Assembly: GCA_965261315.1 (NCBI GenBank)
Contig: CBDHDM010000124.1
Coordinates: 62,001 to 126,000 of the forward strand
DNA: 64,000 bases
Reading direction: 5' to 3'
Source: Endozoicomonas sp965261315
GTDB taxonomy: Bacteria > Pseudomonadota > Gammaproteobacteria > Pseudomonadales > Endozoicomonadaceae
Made by a program: the position numbers and the translations under genes. Numbering within the stretch: the stretch's first letter is position 1; each line of letters starts with the position of its first letter. Below, in pieces: positions 7,179-16,231 of this stretch. A model generated the notes under the pieces. The model did not search any database. It saw only the letters and a list, made by a program, of their open reading frames with translations, and was not told the origin of the DNA.

Positions 7179-8042
7179 TCAGTGCATCAGACCAAATAAC
7201 TTGCCACGATAGCGTTTGGCGATTGCATTACCCTGCCCCAGCTGATCAAACACCTTCAGCATTAACAGTCTTGCACCATCTTCCCGAAACTCACGATCCC
7301 GGCGGACAATGATTAGTAACTGTTCTAACGCCTTTTCATTTTCATCCGCAATCACCAGTCGAATTGCCAGCTGGTAACGAGCTTCATGATCATTTTGATT
7401 CTCACTCAGCCGGGCTTCCAACTCATTTCGAAGCGGAGCATCCGCAACCATCTCATAAAAAGACAATTTAGCCTTGGGCTGGGCAATGCCTTCCGCATCA
7501 ACAGGTAATGCGGAGATCAACTGCCGGGCTTCATCAATACGCCCCAACTCCAACAGCAAATTAACCTGAAGTACTTGCAGCCCATGATTATCGGGCTCAT
7601 CTTTCAGAATATTCTGAAGCAAGTCCAGCGCCTGTCCTGCATCCCCTTCTGCCATTAGCACTTCAACCTGCTGACGGATCATATCCGCCGGGCTCATTGT
7701 TAATGGGTCAAGCACTTCACGTAGTACGTCTTCTGTCTGGGGGCCGCTAAACACTTGAACAGGCCTTCCCTGATGGAGAATAACCTGACCAGGCAGCGCT
7801 CTTACCTGCAATTGATTGACCAGCTGCTGCGCCAGCATCTGTTCTGTCTCAGCCTCTACCCTGGCCAATATTAACTTTCCCTGATAGCTAGCAACCAGAG
7901 TCTCCAGAATACCCAGTTGTTGTGAACAGGCAGGGTCACTCTGCATACCTATATAAAGAAGAACCGGTTGTTCTACCGATTGCTGCAGCACTTCCTGGAT
8001 ATTCGCCTCGGTAACATCCACCACGAAGCTCTGTTCATTCAT
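7179..8042 (-). CDS. cnoX: Chaperedoxin CnoX (YbbN)
   Basis: A 287-residue protein with an N-terminal thioredoxin fold (about 1-110) and C-terminal TPR-type helices (about 115-287). CnoX holds unfolding proteins under oxidative stress and hands them to GroEL and DnaK. The thioredoxin active site is degenerate (QSDPAC in place of CxxC), as in E. coli CnoX, so it is not a disulfide reductase. The cis-Pro segment RALPGQVIL and the C-terminal AKRYRGKLFGLM ending match the family. I chose the ATG at 8042 (MNEQSF) over one at 8084 because 'aaggtgg' precedes it at good spacing and family members start there. Confidence 0.93.
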   Translation of the reverse strand: MNEQSFVVDVTEANIQEVLQQSVEQPVLLYIGMQSDPACSQQLGILETLVASYQGKLILARVEAETEQMLAQQLVNQLQVRALPGQVILHQGRPVQVFSGPQTEDVLREVLDPLTMSPADMIRQQVEVLMAEGDAGQALDLLQNILKDEPDNHGLQVLQVNLLLELGRIDEARQLISALPVDAEGIAQPKAKLSFYEMVADAPLRNELEARLSENQNDHEARYQLAIRLVIADENEKALEQLLIIVRRDREFREDGARLLMLKVFDQLGQGNAIAKRYRGKLFGLMH

Positions 8043-8802
8043 CACATTAGCCACCTTGAAAATTCTGCCATCACAATACTGCACTTATTTATGGGTGCAA
8101 TTTTAAATCATCAGGGAATGATAATGATACCTGCCGGTACCCGTAGGGGCTCAAGCTATTTTTTATCTTACGTTCTTTCCAAAACTGATCACAAATCGCG
8201 ATGTAATTAACCACTTCGCCCCAACCCCAGAAAATTACCAACCGACAGCTTTACCTTTTTCTTTAAGAATATCTTGGAATTAAGAGCGCTTTGTATAAAG
8301 AACAGCCTCCTGACAGGGCTGAACTTTGATTTACCCACAGAATCTGTGGATAAGTTTGTGGATGACCCAACTCAACCCGTCACAAAGACCGATGTTTACT
8401 ACCCCTTTATCAAACTGTTCATTTTTTGATCTATTTTTTCTTTTTATTTTTCAATGACTTAGGATAAGTACTTACAAAATCAGTAACTTATGACGCCAGA
8501 AAAAAAATACACGTCAATAGCTTGACATTTGTGCATAAAAAAATTTACTACTGCTTCCAAACAAGGGCTCCAAGGGGCTGCCTCCCAATTCGCCTTTCTA
8601 CGGCTAATAACAAACAGTTATTAAGAGAAAAGATCGGTCTTTCTACCTTCAGACAACCTGCAACCTGGCCCGCTAACGCTTTGCCTGTTTTTCCTATACA
8701 GCCAATAAGGGTTATTTGCTATTATTCCGACTCTGATCATCCACGGTCATTCGACACAAACCGACAACTCAAATCGCCGGGAATATAAAACAGGTAGCTG
8801 CA
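8043..8802. other. Long intergenic region between cnoX and purC
   Basis: About 760 bases without a supported gene. It contains a cluster of DnaA-box-like 9-mers (8331-8365) followed by about 100 bases of strongly AT-rich DNA (8400-8520). A TTGACA at 8523 could be a -35 element but lacks a good -10. The open frame at 8522-8788 has no family features. The divergent promoters of cnoX and purC must lie here. Confidence 0.5.
8331..8365. promoter_or_regulatory. Cluster of DnaA-box-like sites
   Basis: A perfect DnaA box, TGTGGATAA, lies at 8345-8353. One-mismatch boxes lie at 8357-8365 (TGTGGATGA) and, inverted, at 8331-8339 (ttaccCaca). The centre is a perfect palindrome, CCACAG-AAT-CTGTGG (8335-8349). 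Three sites in 35 bases next to an AT-rich tract suggest DnaA binding, either regulatory or a titration site. The genes around it are not those usually found at oriC. Confidence 0.4.
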
Positions 8803-9921
8803 ATGAGTCTTGCTGATACGGTATTGGCCGTTAATAACGATCTCCCAATCCGAACCCATCTTCCCATTCATTCGGGTAAAGTCCGCTCAGTATACTGGCT
8901 TACCGAGTCCGACAGTCAACGCCTTATAAAAGAAAGAGGGTACCACCTTTGCAAAAACGTAGCTCCGGATGCGCCATTGGCGATCATGGTGATCTCCGAC
9001 CGCATCAGTGCATTTGATTGCATCTGGCATGGAGAAGGAGGCCTTAAAGGGGTTCCAGGAAAAGGGGCAGCGCTCAATGCCATATCCAATCACTGGTTCC
9101 GCTTATTTAAAGAGCACGGTCTGGCTGAAAGCCATATTCTGGACATCCCTCACCCCTTGATATGGATCGTACAAAAAGCCCGCCCTGTCATGGTTGAAGC
9201 GATCTGTCGCCAATACATCACCGGCTCCATGTGGCGTTCATACAGCACGGGTGAGCGAGAGTTCTGTGGTATTCGGCTACCGGAAGGGCTAAAACAAGAT
9301 CAGAAGTTACCAGAAATCCTGATTACACCATCCACGAAAGGCATTTTAAAAGGCATTCCCGGTATCCCTGAGGCTGACGACGTCAATATTACCCGTCAGG
9401 ACCTTGAAGATAATTTTGCTGCATTCAATTTTCGCAGTCCTGAAGATATTGACCGTTACGAAACCCTGTTAAAGGAAGGCTTTGAACTCATCAGCGAAGC
9501 GCTTACCAATCTCGACCAGATATTCGTCGATACGAAATTTGAATTTGGCTATGTCACCAATGCCCGTGGTCAGGAGAAACTGATTTATATGGACGAAGTC
9601 GGCACTCCCGATTCATCCAGAATCTGGGATGGAGCAGCTTATCGAGAGGGCACAGTGACTGAAAACTCAAAAGAGAGCTTTAGACAGTTTCTGCTCCACC
9701 ACTTCCCGGATCCGGACATCTTGCTGAACAAGAACAGAATGCCTGAACGCGAAGCTCTGGCACGGGATAATGCACTACCAGAAAGTGCATTTATGACGCT
9801 TTCAAAAACCTATACGGACATTGCTGAAAAAATTACCGGTCAGCCACTGCCACTTTCAGATAACCCGAAATCAGAAATCATTGAAATACTGAAAGGCGAG
9901 TATGGATTAATTGATGATTAA
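8803..9921 (+). CDS. purC: SAICAR synthase (long form)
   Basis: Phosphoribosylaminoimidazole-succinocarboxamide synthase, which joins CAIR and aspartate using ATP in purine synthesis. It has 372 residues, the long version common in Pseudomonas relatives and yeast, not the 237-residue E. coli form. Family motifs include HSGKVRSVYWL (N-terminal ATP-binding turn), VISDRISAFDCIW, EAICRQYITGSMW, DTKFEFGYV and the MDEVGTPDSSR segment that binds substrate and Mg. 'aggtag' precedes the ATG. It ends just before a bidirectional terminator shared with bamC. Confidence 0.96.
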   Translation: MSLADTVLAVNNDLPIRTHLPIHSGKVRSVYWLTESDSQRLIKERGYHLCKNVAPDAPLAIMVISDRISAFDCIWHGEGGLKGVPGKGAALNAISNHWFRLFKEHGLAESHILDIPHPLIWIVQKARPVMVEAICRQYITGSMWRSYSTGEREFCGIRLPEGLKQDQKLPEILITPSTKGILKGIPGIPEADDVNITRQDLEDNFAAFNFRSPEDIDRYETLLKEGFELISEALTNLDQIFVDTKFEFGYVTNARGQEKLIYMDEVGTPDSSRIWDGAAYREGTVTENSKESFRQFLLHHFPDPDILLNKNRMPEREALARDNALPESAFMTLSKTYTDIAEKITGQPLPLSDNPKSEIIEILKGEYGLIDD

Positions 9922-9940
9922 TCCATTATTAAGGAAATAA

Positions 9941-9967
9941 AAAAGCAGGCTTAACGCCTGCTTTTTT
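9941..9967. terminator. Bidirectional terminator between purC and bamC
   Basis: A perfect stem, aaaagcaggc (9941-9950) with gcctgctttt (9956-9965), a 5-base loop, and A and T tracts on the two sides. It can stop transcription of both convergent genes. Confidence 0.92.
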
Positions 9968-9969
9968 AT

Positions 9970-11148
9970 TTACTGGAGGTTATCCTGGATCACCTTGAGA
10001 AGCCGCTTACTCACATCTTCAGGTGCCGATGTATTCACGTCTTTCTCTACAGACAATTGAACAACTTCAGAATAATTACTGACCCTGACTGTCAGCGTCT
10101 TCGCTTCATCAGAAGCTTCGTTTGCCTCGTCATCATCACTGAACCAGCCTGACCAGAAACTCTTTTTCTTCTCAGGTTTCTGCAGTTGGGGAACACCATC
10201 AGCCAGATAAAAGAGCCCGGCAGAGCGGTTTCGATCCACCACTTTCAGACCCGCCTTATCCAGGGAATTAGACGTTGCATCCCACACCCTTGCATAAGAG
10301 AGGCCACGAATGGTTAGCACAGGATTACCATTTCCATCCCGTCCCACCTCAGCCAGTGAGCCGACATCAAGACTCTGTGCCTGAAGGGATACTGATGATT
10401 TAGCTTCATTGCGAGCCAGGAAGACCAGCAGCTCGGCAAGAACACCATTATCCAGTCGCTTGCTTCGCTCTCCCAGGTTATCCCATTTCAAAGACACTGC
10501 AGAGTCCTTTCCTTTTTTGGACAGTGGACGCCCCTGATGATAAACATGAACTTCCGTCGTCCCTTCTTTCAAACCACTGCGAACTTCAAAGCGAAAACGA
10601 TCTTCCATCGGATCAAGGTCGTCAACACCAAACAACTTACCCAGTGTTCGGTACATCAGGCCATGATCTTTATCCTTTCCAAAATCATTCCATTGGGTTT
10701 CAACAAGCCCTTTTGCAGAGTTCTTTGTGGTGATGCCAACACCCAGCTCGTCAATATAGTCCAGCACGCCGGGCCATACCTCTGAGGGTTCACGATCGAC
10801 AGACAACCACTCCTGGCTGCCATTTCGCTCAAGACTGTAATGATCACCCTCTTTCATCATCAAACGCTGAGATGGCCTGGGAACTTCGAAATCTCTGGAC
10901 AGCGGCTGACTGGTATTGCTGACCTCAGGAATCACCAGAATATCACCCAGCTCACGGGACTGGACATTCTCGGGAAGCTTAATAGGTTTTGAAGACTGCG
11001 CTTCGGTATAGTCCCCGGCCCGATCCCGCAAATAACCCTCCTGGCCAAAAGGATTGGCACACCCCGCCAGGGCTACCGCACCGATAACCATTGTCAGGCT
11101 TAACCGAGTATGCCTCTTCAATCCACGACTCCTTTGACCTGGAACCAT
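9970..11148 (-). CDS. bamC: Outer membrane assembly lipoprotein BamC
   Basis: A 392-residue lipoprotein of the BAM complex that folds outer-membrane barrels. The signal peptide ends in the lipobox LAGC with the lipidated Cys at about residue 30, followed by the long flexible BamC N-terminal segment that normally lies along BamD. Two helix-grip domains follow. I placed the start at the ATG at 11148, which shares one base with the dapA stop (TGATG), with 'ggcgggg' upstream. A dapA-bamC operon is standard in gammaproteobacteria, so the two are probably translationally coupled. Confidence 0.9.
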   Translation of the reverse strand: MVPGQRSRGLKRHTRLSLTMVIGAVALAGCANPFGQEGYLRDRAGDYTEAQSSKPIKLPENVQSRELGDILVIPEVSNTSQPLSRDFEVPRPSQRLMMKEGDHYSLERNGSQEWLSVDREPSEVWPGVLDYIDELGVGITTKNSAKGLVETQWNDFGKDKDHGLMYRTLGKLFGVDDLDPMEDRFRFEVRSGLKEGTTEVHVYHQGRPLSKKGKDSAVSLKWDNLGERSKRLDNGVLAELLVFLARNEAKSSVSLQAQSLDVGSLAEVGRDGNGNPVLTIRGLSYARVWDATSNSLDKAGLKVVDRNRSAGLFYLADGVPQLQKPEKKKSFWSGWFSDDDEANEASDEAKTLTVRVSNYSEVVQLSVEKDVNTSAPEDVSKRLLKVIQDNLQ

Positions 11149-12023
11149 CAAATCAACCCCGCCTTTTGCAGTGCACTTCTAACATCAGAGTGATAACACT
11201 CTGACAAGGGAGTCAATGGCAAACGAATACCCTCCTTGATCATCCCCATTTCCTTTAATGCCCATTTTACTGGAATCGGATTCGCCTCTAGGAAGAGGTT
11301 AGTACTTAGTGCTTCTATACGAGCATTAAGTGCTTCCGCTGTACTGCGGTCACCCGCTATAGCAGCCACACACAATTCATGCATTAGCTTTGGGGCCACA
11401 TTATTAACCACAGAGATAACACCGTTTGCTCCCTGCAGCATTAACTCCATACCCGTAGCATCGTCGCCCGAGTAGATAGCAAAATCATCACCGCACAACT
11501 CTCGAATTTGCCTGCCACGCTCAACAATACCCGTCGCTTCCTTAATGCCGACAATATTATCCAGCTGGCTCAGTCGGCCAATGGTCTCTGGCAACAGATC
11601 CACAGCCGTTCGCCCGGGAACATTATAGAGAATCTGGGGAATAGCTACCGAATCGGCAACGGTCTTGAAATGAAGATAAAGCCCTTCCTGAGTCGGCTTA
11701 TTATAGTAGGGAGTCACCAACAAACAGGCATCTACACCTAAAGCCTTGGCTTCCGCCGTCAGGTGAACCGCTTCAGCCGTTGAGTTTGCTCCGGTTCCGG
11801 CAATCACAGGAATTCGTCCATTCACCTGATCCACCATGCGTTTAATGGCTTCACAGTGCTCCTGCACCGTCAGAGTAGCTGACTCTCCCGTGGTACCTAC
11901 CACGACAATCCCATCTGTTCCCTGGTCAATATGATGCTCAACAAGTGCATGCATACTCTCCCAGTCCAGCTCACCATTACCATACATGGGGGTAACAATT
12001 GCCACCAGGCTCCCGGTAATCAT
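11148..12023 (-). CDS. dapA: 4-hydroxy-tetrahydrodipicolinate synthase
   Basis: A 291-residue TIM-barrel aldolase that condenses pyruvate with aspartate semialdehyde in lysine/diaminopimelate synthesis. The Schiff-base lysine is K161 in GIKEATG, Tyr133 is in ILYNVPGRT, and Thr44-Thr45 are in VVGTTGES, so the catalytic triad is complete. It heads the dapA-bamC pair. In Pseudomonas-type genomes gcvR sits between dapA and bcp; here it is absent and a 464-base gap takes its place. Confidence 0.97.
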   Translation of the reverse strand: MITGSLVAIVTPMYGNGELDWESMHALVEHHIDQGTDGIVVVGTTGESATLTVQEHCEAIKRMVDQVNGRIPVIAGTGANSTAEAVHLTAEAKALGVDACLLVTPYYNKPTQEGLYLHFKTVADSVAIPQILYNVPGRTAVDLLPETIGRLSQLDNIVGIKEATGIVERGRQIRELCGDDFAIYSGDDATGMELMLQGANGVISVVNNVAPKLMHELCVAAIAGDRSTAEALNARIEALSTNLFLEANPIPVKWALKEMGMIKEGIRLPLTPLSECYHSDVRSALQKAGLI

Positions 12024-12487
12024 CAGTTCACTCCTAAAGGCAGAATCTTGCGTAATGTTACTAATGCCCCTTTATATTCACAAGGCCGAAATCCACCCAT
12101 AGACCGCCACACAACAGAAAAAGCCCATTTATTTGAAACAAGCTTAGGGCCTGTTGACGTTTCGTTGCGTGCTCAGTGGCCCAGAAAAGCGTCAACAGAA
12201 CCTGGAAACCTGCCTTTTTTTCAGTGATGGTTTAAACTATCCCCCTGAATAATAATGACCTCGCTTCTCGCTTCGAGGGTGGTTTGAGGGTGGATTCTTA
12301 TCAACGCCCTACTACCCGGAAGCAGAATAATTGCAGGGATTATCATGGTAGCATTGCCACTGCAGCAAAGTGGCATGATCCAATTCTTGCTGCCAGAGCC
12401 GATAAATTTATAATCCTCAGGGGCTGCAATATTAGACCAATAGAACCCGCAGCTATTTAACCAAATGAGAGCGACTAAGGATAAAAC
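12024..12487. other. Divergent dapA/bcp intergenic region with inverted repeat
   Basis: No supported gene. The arms ctgttgacg (12151-12159) and cgtcaacag (12190-12198) could form a stem with about 30 bases between them. gcvR, often found here in relatives, is not recognisable. The minus-strand frame 12221-12637 mostly overlaps bcp and has no family features. Confidence 0.45.
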
Positions 12488-13000
12488 ATGAGCGTAACTC
12501 TGGGCCAACCCGTTCCTGACTTTACTGGCCAGGCAACCAGTAACACGACGGTTAAACTCTCTGAACTCAAAGGTCGCAAAGTCGTACTGTTTTTCTACCC
12601 AAAAGACAATACACCCGGTTGCACCAGCGAGGGACAAGCATTCAGAGACCTTTACGAGGAGTTTCAGGCATCAGACACCCTGGTTTTTGGCGTATCTAAA
12701 GATGGCATGAAGGCTCATGAAAACTTCCGGACCAAACATGAGTTTCCTTTCGAACTGATATCAGACACCGATGAATCGCTATGCAAGCTTTTTGATGTTA
12801 TCAAGCTCAAGCAGATGTATGGCAAGGAATACATGGGCATTGAGCGCAGTACCTTCCTGATCGACAGCAATGGCATCCTCCAGCACGAATGGCGCAAAGT
12901 TCGTATCAAGGGGCATGTTGAAGATGTATTACAAGCTGCCCAGATGGTGGATACTCAGGCTCAGACTGAAGACAACGGCTCCAAGGGCGAAGAAGAGTAA
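12488..13000 (+). CDS. bcp: Thiol peroxidase, BCP/PrxQ family
   Basis: A 170-residue peroxiredoxin that reduces H2O2 and organic peroxides with thioredoxin or glutathione partners. The peroxidatic Cys45 lies in the TPGCTSEG motif after the FFYPKDN strand. The resolving Cys five residues later, as in E. coli BCP, is missing, so this is a 1-Cys type or uses another thiol. ERSTFLID and the conserved Arg follow. The acidic, low-complexity C-terminal tail (TEDNGSKGEEE) is longer than usual. 'actaagga' precedes the ATG. Confidence 0.95.
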   Translation: MSVTLGQPVPDFTGQATSNTTVKLSELKGRKVVLFFYPKDNTPGCTSEGQAFRDLYEEFQASDTLVFGVSKDGMKAHENFRTKHEFPFELISDTDESLCKLFDVIKLKQMYGKEYMGIERSTFLIDSNGILQHEWRKVRIKGHVEDVLQAAQMVDTQAQTEDNGSKGEEE

Positions 13001-13007
13001 TCAAACC

Positions 13008-13045
13008 GAACGGGTTGAGCGGGCCTGAACCCGCTTAACCCGTTC
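13008..13045. terminator. Bidirectional terminator bcp/perM
   Basis: A 16-base arm, gaacgggttgagcggg (13008-13023), pairs with cccgcttaacccgttc (13030-13045) with one mismatch. It lies between the convergent bcp and perM genes. T runs are weak, but the stem is long and GC-rich. Confidence 0.75.
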
Positions 13046-13050
13046 AATAT

Positions 13051-14118
13051 TTAAGTCGTTTCCACATCAACAACTGCAGGCCAGGCATTCATCACCGCCT
13101 TTAACAGAGTAGCCAGTGGTATTGCAAAAAAGACGCCCCAGAATCCCCACAGACCACCAAAGACCAAAACTGCCAGAATAATTGCAACGGGGTGTAAGTT
13201 AACCGCTTCCGAGAACAGTAACGGCACCAGTACATTACCGTCCAGCGCTTGAATGATGGCATAACCAACCATAAGAATCAGAAACTGGTCTCCCATCCCC
13301 CACTGAAAGAAACCAATAATAGCTATGGGAATGGTCACCACCGTTGCGCCGATATAAGGCACTACAAACCGAAAAAACCCACCATGACTGCCAGCAATGC
13401 CGAATAACTCAGACCCAGAACAGCAAAAAGCACATAACTGACCCCGCCAACAATGACAATCTCAATGGCTTTACCACGAATGTAATTGGCAATCTGGCCA
13501 TTCATCTCATCAGCCACCTGATCAAGCAAACGACGGCGGCGAGGCAAAATACTGGCCATCCAACTCAGCAGGACATTTTTATCTTTCAGAAAAAAGAAAA
13601 CCAGAATGGGCACCAAAATCAGATAGACCAATAAGGCAACGATACCCGGCAATTTGGACAGCGAAAAGGAAAATGCCTTCTGACCAAAATCAGCAAGATG
13701 TTTATTAATCGTTGTAACCAGCAGACCAACCTGATGATCAGAAACAAATCCGGGATATAGATCCGGCAAACTCACTAACAGGGCCTGACCTTCACGAACC
13801 ATACCCGGCATGGCATTCAACAGGTGGGTCACCTGCTCCCATACCAGAGGAACAACAACAAAAATCACTAATAGAAGTGCTGCTATGAAACCGGCAAACA
13901 CCAGATTGACTGCCAGCAAATGTGGCATATTCCGCCGTTCAAGCCAACTGACAACACCCTGCATTAAAAAAAGCAAATATCAATGCAGCCAGTGCAGGCG
14001 CCAACATTGTCCCCATAGTCAGGACGACGATAAAGCCAACCAGTAAAATAACCAGAAGAACGATCGCCTCCTGATCCGAAAGATAGCTATGCAACCACCC
14101 CTTAATCACATTCAGCAT
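13051..14118 (-). pseudogene. perM: AI-2E/PerM-family permease, frameshifted twice
   Basis: The three consecutive frames together make one complete PerM-type inner-membrane protein. The N-terminal part (14118 to about 13970) has LLVGFIVVLTMG; the middle (about 13970-13372) has WLERRNMPHLLAVNL and PGIVALLVYLILVPILVFFFLKD; the C-terminal part (about 13372-13051) has VPYIGATVVTIP and LDGNVLVPLLFSEAVNLHP. The first break is at a run of seven A (13966-13972 on the plus strand), the second at a run of six A (13372-13377). Both are homopolymer indels, so sequencing error is possible. At the second site the mRNA reads TTTTTTC, a -1 slippery heptamer whose use would restore the frame. The function of the family is solute or peptide export and is poorly defined. 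Confidence 0.85.
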
Positions 14119-14203
14119 CAATTGCTCCGTTGTTTTTCATCGGCTCAGGCTGTCGCCCGGTCAAGGCTTTTTACCCACTTAAGGCTATCAGCTTCAGCCT
14201 GCT

Positions 14204-14434
14204 TTATTTGTGCTGCAATGTATGAATAAAAACACCCTGCTCTTCTTCACTGGCAACCAGTACATGACCACTGATTTTGGCAAAGCTGGCAAAATCTCTG
14301 ACAGAGCCCGAATCTGTAGCATACACTCTAATAACCTGCCCTGACTGCATTCGGCTCAATGCCTGCTTTGCTTTCAGCAATGGCAGTGGACAACTCATAC
14401 CCTTAAGATCAATCTCTAGATCAACATTCAACAT
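14204..14434 (-). CDS. TusA-family sulfur carrier protein
   Basis: A 76-residue TusA/SirA-like protein. The family's CPxP motif is present as GMSCPLPLLKAK, with the sulfur-accepting Cys at residue 15. These proteins pass persulfide sulfur to tRNA thiolation or molybdenum-cofactor enzymes; the paralogue found next to perM and bepA in Pseudomonas has been linked to molybdopterin enzymes. That neighbourhood is conserved here. It is intact, and its start ATG is clear. Confidence 0.9.
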   Translation of the reverse strand: MLNVDLEIDLKGMSCPLPLLKAKQALSRMQSGQVIRVYATDSGSVRDFASFAKISGHVLVASEEEQGVFIHTLQHK

Positions 14435-14685
14435 AACGACATAATTCTCTCAAGACAGCCACAGGAGATAACACTTAATTTTTATAAAAGTAATAAAGTC
14501 AGGGTAACTACTTTTAAAAGCACCTTACTTAATAAAGCGTCAAAACTGTGTAAGCACTTTAGCGGGAAAATAGCCAAAAGAGGTAAAATCCTCCCCATGA
14601 TCAACCATTTTTATGATAGCTTCATCTTCGTAACCAATAGTTTCGTGATAAAGTGTACCGCAGAAAACACGAGTATGGATATTCT

Positions 14686-16159
14686 ATGAAACGAGTGGGC
14701 TTTCTCTCAGCGCTAATATTAACCACAGCGCTGACCACTGTACTGACTGCTTTTCCCAGTGCAGCAATGAGCAGCACCCTGAATTTACCAAGCCTTGGCG
14801 ATACAACATCCGGCATCATTTTCACAGCAGGAAGAGTATCAACTGGGACGCTCATGGCTGAAAGCCCTTCGTAATCAGACGCCAATGGTTTCTGACCCTC
14901 AACTAAAAGATTATCTTGAAAACCTCATTTACCGACTTGCAGCCTCCAGCCAGCTTCAGGATCATCGACTCGTCCCTTTGGTCATTAACAGTCCAGTATT
15001 GAATGCATTTGCCGCTCCGGGGGGCATTGTCGGGGTAAATACAGGTCTGTTTCTTAACGCTGAAACAGAAGCACAATTCGCAGCGGTACTGGCTCATGAA
15101 CTCGCCCACCTGAGCCAACGACACTATGCCCGAAACGTAGAAGAAGCGCGCAATAAAAGCATACCCACCGCAGCAGCAATTCTCGGCTCAATACTGATTA
15201 TGGCAACAGCAGGTGGTGATGCTGGAGCTGCTGCACTGACCTCTACTGTTGCCGGCATGCAAAGCGCCCAACTCCGCTTCAGTCGCCAGTTTGAGCGGGA
15301 AGCAGATAATCTGGGTATTACTACCCTTGCCAAAGCTGGCTTTGACCCCCAGGCAATGCCAGAAATTTTTGAAGAAATGAACAAAGCAAGCCGTTATGGC
15401 AGTCGTCCTCCAGAATTCCTACTCACACACCCAGTGACGGAAAACAGAATCGCCGACTCCCGAGCCCGTGCAGATCAGATGTCAGCCCAGAAATTAAGAA
15501 CAAGCAAGGGCTCTCTGAATTATCAGTTCATGAGAATGCGTGCTGCCGTACTAAACAGTAACAATCATCACGAAATGGCCCGGCAATTTAACAAAGAGTT
15601 AAATTCCGGCTTAACCAAAGCATCAGCGGCCACCCGCTACGGGCTGGCTTTAGCCAGTATGCAAACTCGAAATTTCAAAGAAGCTGGGCATCAGATGGAA
15701 CGCCTGCTGCAGGAATACCCTGAAAACCCTCACCTGATTATGACCCAGGCAACCCTTGAAGCGCAGGCGGGGAAAACAAAGCAAGGCCTTGCACGCATTG
15801 ACCAGGCTTTGAGCATCAACCCTGACAGCTACCCTCTTTTGGCTACACGCGCTGAAATTCTACTTAAACAGCAGAACTATACTGACGCTCGTAACGAATT
15901 ATTTAAACTCAGTCGTCTACGCCCCGAAGACCCTGATATCTGGTTTGAACTTGCAGAGGTTCAGGGACTGGCTGATGATATTGTTGGCCTTCACCAATCC
16001 AGAGCAGAGTATTTCTTCCTGAACGGCAATACTGATGATGCCATCAAGCATCTTCAATATGCAGTAAAAATGGCGGGTGACAACTTCTCTTTGAAATCCA
16101 AGCTACAGCAGAAGCTGACGGACATGCAGAACTATCGCCAGAAACTGAGAAACTCTTAG
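14686..16159 (+). pseudogene. bepA: Periplasmic metalloprotease/chaperone BepA, one frameshift
   Basis: An M48-family protease that cleaves or helps LptD and other stalled outer-membrane proteins. The ATG at 14686 starts a clear signal peptide (MKRVGFLSALILTTALT, then AMSS) and runs to about 14818. The remainder, from SQQEEYQLGRSW to the end at 16159, is in another frame. Removing one T from the run at 14819-14822 joins them as the family expects (SGIIS-QQEEYQLG). The HELAH zinc motif, the downstream READ glutamate and the C-terminal TPR repeats are all present. Only the export signal is separated, so this is either a recent mutation or a base-calling error; if real, the protein would not be exported. 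Confidence 0.85.
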
Positions 16160-16231
16160 CGACTTTGTGATCTCTGTGGTAGAAAACCCTGCACTGGCAA
16201 AGAAGTAGATGCCTGCCATGCAGAAGCAGCA

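Noticed and set aside
8523..8560. TTGACA as a purC promoter
   Set aside because: No acceptable -10 at 16-18 bases, and it is about 270 bases from the purC start.
8522..8788. Plus-strand frame of 88 residues before purC
   Set aside because: Composition and lack of motifs point to untranslated promoter DNA; no start signal.
12221..12637. Minus-strand frame overlapping bcp
   Set aside because: More than a third lies within the well-supported bcp gene on the other strand, and no family features are present.
13365..13380. Programmed -1 frameshifting in perM
   Set aside because: The slippery heptamer is real, but the same gene has a second homopolymer break that slippage does not explain, and no downstream stimulatory hairpin or pseudoknot was evident.
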